From Campylobacteraceae bacterium (GTDB lineage Bacteria > Campylobacterota > Campylobacteria > Campylobacterales > Sulfurovaceae), in assembly GCA_026996165.1 (NCBI GenBank), contig JALWMP010000157.1:1-34922 (forward strand): a stretch of 34,922 bases of DNA. The letters are read 5' to 3'. The notes under the pieces are model-generated. The model had not been told where the DNA came from. It did no database searches and saw only the letters and a list, made by a program, of their open reading frames with translations. Position numbers and translations under genes: made by a program. Shown piece after piece: positions 32,512 through 34,922 of this stretch (its first letter is position 1; each line of letters begins with the position of its first letter).

Positions 32512-33588
32512 ATGTACAAAAAAAATATAGTAGTTGTATTATACTTAGTTCTATTTAATGCTTGTGGAGTTGACAATAATACAACAACTACTATTTATAA
32601 ACTAGAAAAACCACCAAAAGAGAAAATATATTTTGGAGCTTTTCCTGATTTTGGAGGTTCAGAAGACAATGTAAGTAGTAAAAAAATTAAAGATTTTGAA
32701 AACATTGTTAACAAAAAGATAGTATGGGCGATGTTTTCAGATAATTGGTTTAAAAAAGGTGGTATTAGTTATCCAAAAACTAGTATTCATGCAATTTATA
32801 GTAGTGGAACTTTACCATATGTTCGTTTTATGCCAAGGAGTAATGAAGAGCAATATAAAAAAGAGAAAAAATACTCTTTACAAAATATTATAGATGGAGT
32901 ATTTGATAAAGAGCTTCATCAATGGGCAAAAGATGCAAAAGAGGACAATATTCCACTATTAGCAGATTTTGCAGTAGAGGCAAATGGTAATTGGTTTAGC
33001 TGGAGTGGAGTCTTAAATGGTGGAGCTAAAACAGATAATTATGGTAATCCAACCTATCCAGATGGACCAGAGAGGTATAGAGATGCTTATAGACATATTA
33101 TAGATATATTTAGAAGTGAAGATGTTAAACATATTACTTGGTTTTTTCATTATAATTATGAATCTTTTCCTAATGAAGAGTGGAATCAGCCTGTTTACTA
33201 TTACCCTGGAGATGATTATATTGATTGGGTTGGGTTTAGTCTATATGGAGCACAAACGATAGATGAAGATTGGAATGATTTAAAATTTTCTACTCAATTA
33301 GCAAAATTTAGTGATTCATTAAAGAGAATAGAAACTAAACGTCCAATAGCTTTATTGGAATTTGGTGTAACCGATGGGCATTTAGATGGTAATAAATCTG
33401 CTTGGTTTAAAGATGCCTTTAAGACCATTTTAAAAAATAGATATGTTAAGTTTAGTGCAATTAGTATTTGGCATGAGAATTGGGAAAATGAAGATGGAAG
33501 TATGAGTGAGTTGAGGGTAGACTCCTCTAAAGAGGCAGAGCTAACATTTAAACAACTTATTCACGATAATCACTTTATATCTAAATAG
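32512..33588 (+). CDS. GH26-like glycoside hydrolase lipoprotein
   Basis: The tracked ORF starts at 32401, upstream of the promoter. ATG 32512 follows AAAGGA and opens a lipoprotein-type signal (YLVLFNAC, Cys18), giving 358 residues. The mature domain looks like a beta/alpha-barrel of the GH26 type. VEANGNWFSW offers Glu156 as acid/base (family E-NG-W pattern) and IALLEFG offers Glu283 as nucleophile; WFFHYNY and DWVGFSLYG fit the intervening strands. It probably cleaves a beta-linked polysaccharide at the cell surface or in the periplasm. The substrate is unknown; host exopolysaccharide trimming is one option. No other polysaccharide genes are adjacent. Confidence 0.82.
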   Translation: MYKKNIVVVLYLVLFNACGVDNNTTTTIYKLEKPPKEKIYFGAFPDFGGSEDNVSSKKIKDFENIVNKKIVWAMFSDNWFKKGGISYPKTSIHAIYSSGTLPYVRFMPRSNEEQYKKEKKYSLQNIIDGVFDKELHQWAKDAKEDNIPLLADFAVEANGNWFSWSGVLNGGAKTDNYGNPTYPDGPERYRDAYRHIIDIFRSEDVKHITWFFHYNYESFPNEEWNQPVYYYPGDDYIDWVGFSLYGAQTIDEDWNDLKFSTQLAKFSDSLKRIETKRPIALLEFGVTDGHLDGNKSAWFKDAFKTILKNRYVKFSAISIWHENWENEDGSMSELRVDSSKEAELTFKQLIHDNHFISK

Positions 33589-33641
33589 TATTCCTAACTC
33601 ACTCTTTTTTTAATCTACCGTCGAACTCAGGTTTATAATTT

Positions 33642-33661
33642 GGTGCGATAGCAATTATACC
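33642..33661. repeat. degenerate copy of the GGTGCGAT palindrome
   Basis: GGTGCGATAGCAATTATACC matches the perfect palindrome at 34787-34806 on the left arm and has three changes in the right arm. It lies in the 262-base gap between the GH26-like and MazG-like genes, which otherwise shows only A/T-rich sequence and a spaced inverted repeat (AGTTTCTACC at 33814-33823, GGTAGAAACT at 33859-33868). Confidence 0.55.
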
Positions 33662-33850
33662 CTACAGTAAATTTTCATCAAAAATAACCTATATAAACAC
33701 CGTAAAATAGGTATTTTGCATTACACAATCAAGACACAAATTATTACTATAATTTCCACATGAGAGATATTTTTTTTCTTCCTATTTTTAGTATCTTCTC
33801 ATAATGCCCCAATAGTTTCTACCTCATATTTTTTTATCTGCCACAGCCGA

Positions 33851-34246
33851 TTAGGCACGGTAGAAACTTATTTTTTCATCCTCTAAATTCTGTTTCTGTC
33901 TCTTTTTAACCTCTTTCCAAGTATCATAATCTTTCATAGTTCCATCCAATGGTTCAATTCTCTCCTGATATTTTTTTAGCATTCTTCTAAAAATATCCTC
34001 ATGTGTTCCTACAAACCCTTGTCGCTTTAGCTTCTCTACCAAGAGTATCCACCCCCACAATATATCACCCAACTCATCTTCTAAATAGGGTCTATTGTTT
34101 GGTTTTATCTCCTCTTTTACCTCTTGGGCTTCTTGCACTATTGCATCTAGTAACCAATATGGATTCATGAGGTCTTTCTCCTCTCTAGTTATATCTAGGT
34201 CGCATTTTTTACTAACTAGTTCTATTGTTCTTTTTAAATTTTGCAT
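33851..34246 (-). CDS. MazG-like nucleotide pyrophosphohydrolase
   Basis: 131 residues, all-helical. The metal-binding pattern ExxE (EAQEVKEE, Glu39/Glu42) and ExxD (EDELGD, Glu58/Asp61) marks the MazG/all-alpha NTP pyrophosphatase group. It likely removes pyrophosphate from non-canonical or excess NTPs. It is much shorter than E. coli MazG, with a single domain. GGAGAAAAAAA precedes the ATG. It follows the broken acetyltransferase gene by 10 bases and was presumably co-transcribed with it. Confidence 0.85.
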   Translation of the reverse strand: MQNLKRTIELVSKKCDLDITREEKDLMNPYWLLDAIVQEAQEVKEEIKPNNRPYLEDELGDILWGWILLVEKLKRQGFVGTHEDIFRRMLKKYQERIEPLDGTMKDYDTWKEVKKRQKQNLEDEKISFYRA

Positions 34247-34256
34247 TTTTTTTCTC

Positions 34257-34769
34257 CTATTTTAATCTATAAACATCTCTAAGCCCACGATTTGGCAACT
34301 CAACCGAAGACTCTACAAGCTCCATTCCTACCTTTTCAAGTACTCGTTTTGAAGCCAAGTTCAGAGGGTGTGCAGATGCAACAATAGACGCACCCTCAAA
34401 GCTCTCTTGTAATTTTTTTATCTGTCCAAGTGAAAGTTCTGTTGCATACCCTTTTCCCCATGCCTCTTGTTTTAAGATATAACCAAACTCATACTCATTC
34501 TCTTGAGCATTATAAGGGTAAGAGAACATACCTCCATAGCCTAAAACTTCATCGTTCTCTCTATTTAAAACTACTGTAAAATCTAAAAGTTGACCTTTTG
34601 AGAAATGCTTTTTTACATACTATCTTGTCTCTTCAAGTGTAAATGTTCTACCAAGTAGCAACTTCATCACTTCCCAATCTGAAAAACAGCCTTTGTAGAG
34701 AGGCTCTATGTCGCTCTCTTGGGCTATTGTTAGTTTTAATCTTTTGGTTTTTAGGATTGTTTTTCTCAT
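34257..34769 (-). pseudogene. GNAT (RimJ-like) N-acetyltransferase interrupted by an amber codon
   Basis: The two tracked ORFs (34620-34874 and 34257-34529) are one frame. Starting at ATG 34769 (behind GAGGAAAAA), MRKTILKTKRLKLTIAQ runs to FTLEETR, then TAG (34622-34620, codon 50), then YVKKHFSKGQLLDF and onward to the acetyl-CoA-binding FGYILKQEAWGKGYATE and the end. Joined, it has 170 codons, normal for a RimJ-type acetyltransferase. A single CAG-to-TAG change would explain the break. The fragment from Met at 34529 lacks the first strands and is unlikely to work. It could also be a sequencing error. Confidence 0.8.
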
Positions 34770-34786
34770 TTTTTTCCTCTCTATTT

Positions 34787-34806
34787 GGTGCGATGGCAAT
34801 CGCACC
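34787..34806. repeat. perfect palindrome GGTGCGAT-GGCA-ATCGCACC
   Basis: An 8-base inverted repeat with a 4-base loop lies just before the acetyltransferase start. A degenerate second copy is at 33642-33661. A 13-base palindrome, TTGTATAATACAA (34808-34820), follows directly. Confidence 0.75.
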
Positions 34807-34821
34807 CTTGTATAATACAAA

Positions 34822-34849
34822 TAGAGGTAAAAATGATAAAATACCTCTA
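34822..34849 (-). terminator. hairpin TAGAGGTA/TACCTCTA at the end of a minus-strand gene
   Basis: A perfect 8-base stem with a 12-base loop on the minus strand is followed by TTTGTATTAT. Its first three bases are the TAG stop of the partial ORF to the right, a usual terminator position. Confidence 0.5.
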
Positions 34850-34922
34850 AAGGATTAAGGGTAAATCGACGCACCCTAAAGCATTAAAATAGTCAAGAAT
34901 ATTGCGAAGATATAATTGAGTA
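34847..34922 (-). CDS. 3' end of an unidentified gene entering from the right (partial)
   Basis: On the minus strand the frame is open from the window edge and reads TQLYLRNILDYFNALGCVDL before TAG at 34849-34847. Only 24 codons are visible, too few to name a family. The composition looks coding and a hairpin follows the stop, so a real gene end is plausible. Confidence 0.35.
   Translation of the reverse strand, partial: TQLYLRNILDYFNALGCVDLPLIL

Noticed and set aside
34643-34858. 71-aa plus-strand ORF at the right edge
   Set aside because: It is antisense to the recognisable acetyltransferase sequence and crosses the palindromes; a shadow ORF.

Overview
This AT-rich, gene-dense window reads as a chromosomal segment of a Campylobacterota (epsilonproteobacterial) bacterium, most like a Sulfurovum/Sulfurimonas-type free-living chemolithotroph. 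The reasons are a futalosine-pathway menaquinone gene (mqnC), the kdsA-ribH-nusB order familiar from Campylobacter, 'AHQWRQPL'-type histidine kinases, and promoters that mostly show a TATAAT -10 with no clear -35. The taxonomic call is an inference from gene content; no marker RNA lies in the window.

Left part (1-8287). The 3' end of ligA is followed by a six-gene, tightly packed minus-strand operon. In transcription order it encodes: a receiver protein with a decayed HD-GYP domain; a FIST-domain sensor; a soluble hybrid histidine kinase with HPt domain; a second receiver protein with a decayed HD-GYP domain; and two tandem ODP-type di-iron metallo-beta-lactamase-fold proteins. The best reading is a multi-step phosphorelay fed by detached cytoplasmic gas or redox sensors and ending in catalytically dead HD-GYP outputs. 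This is the most unusual system here. The spacer between the two ODP genes still carries a fossil of the response-regulator 3' end, which shows how the tandem duplication formed.

Middle part (8416-18495). A divergently transcribed plus-strand cluster encodes anhydro-MurNAc kinase (AnmK), an AmgK-like sugar kinase and a MurU-like nucleotidyltransferase, i.e. peptidoglycan amino-sugar recycling. It is followed, by overlap, by a 7TM-DISM histidine kinase and an OmpR-type regulator. Then come a Cof-type HAD phosphatase, a small membrane protein, rho, murI and trpS.

Right-middle part (18648-32416). A small secreted protein precedes a membrane GGDEF-EAL protein. Next come der, a DUF3108 protein, a Csd3/Pgp3-like M23 peptidase and an EamA transporter. 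The EamA gene runs into kdsA, ribH and nusB, followed by mqnC, an M16-family protein lacking its zinc site, xseA, an acidic membrane-anchored protein and a YqaA/DedA-like protein.

Right end (32458-34922). A GH26-like lipoprotein has a consensus promoter. It is followed by a MazG-like pyrophosphohydrolase, a GNAT acetyltransferase broken by one amber codon, and the tail of a gene entering from the right.

Several families of short palindromic repeats are scattered between genes. The GTAGGGGC family is striking because at two separate loci the repeat itself supplies the TAG stop codon of the upstream gene (amgK-like and nusB). No tRNA, rRNA, CRISPR array or recognisable complete transposase is present.
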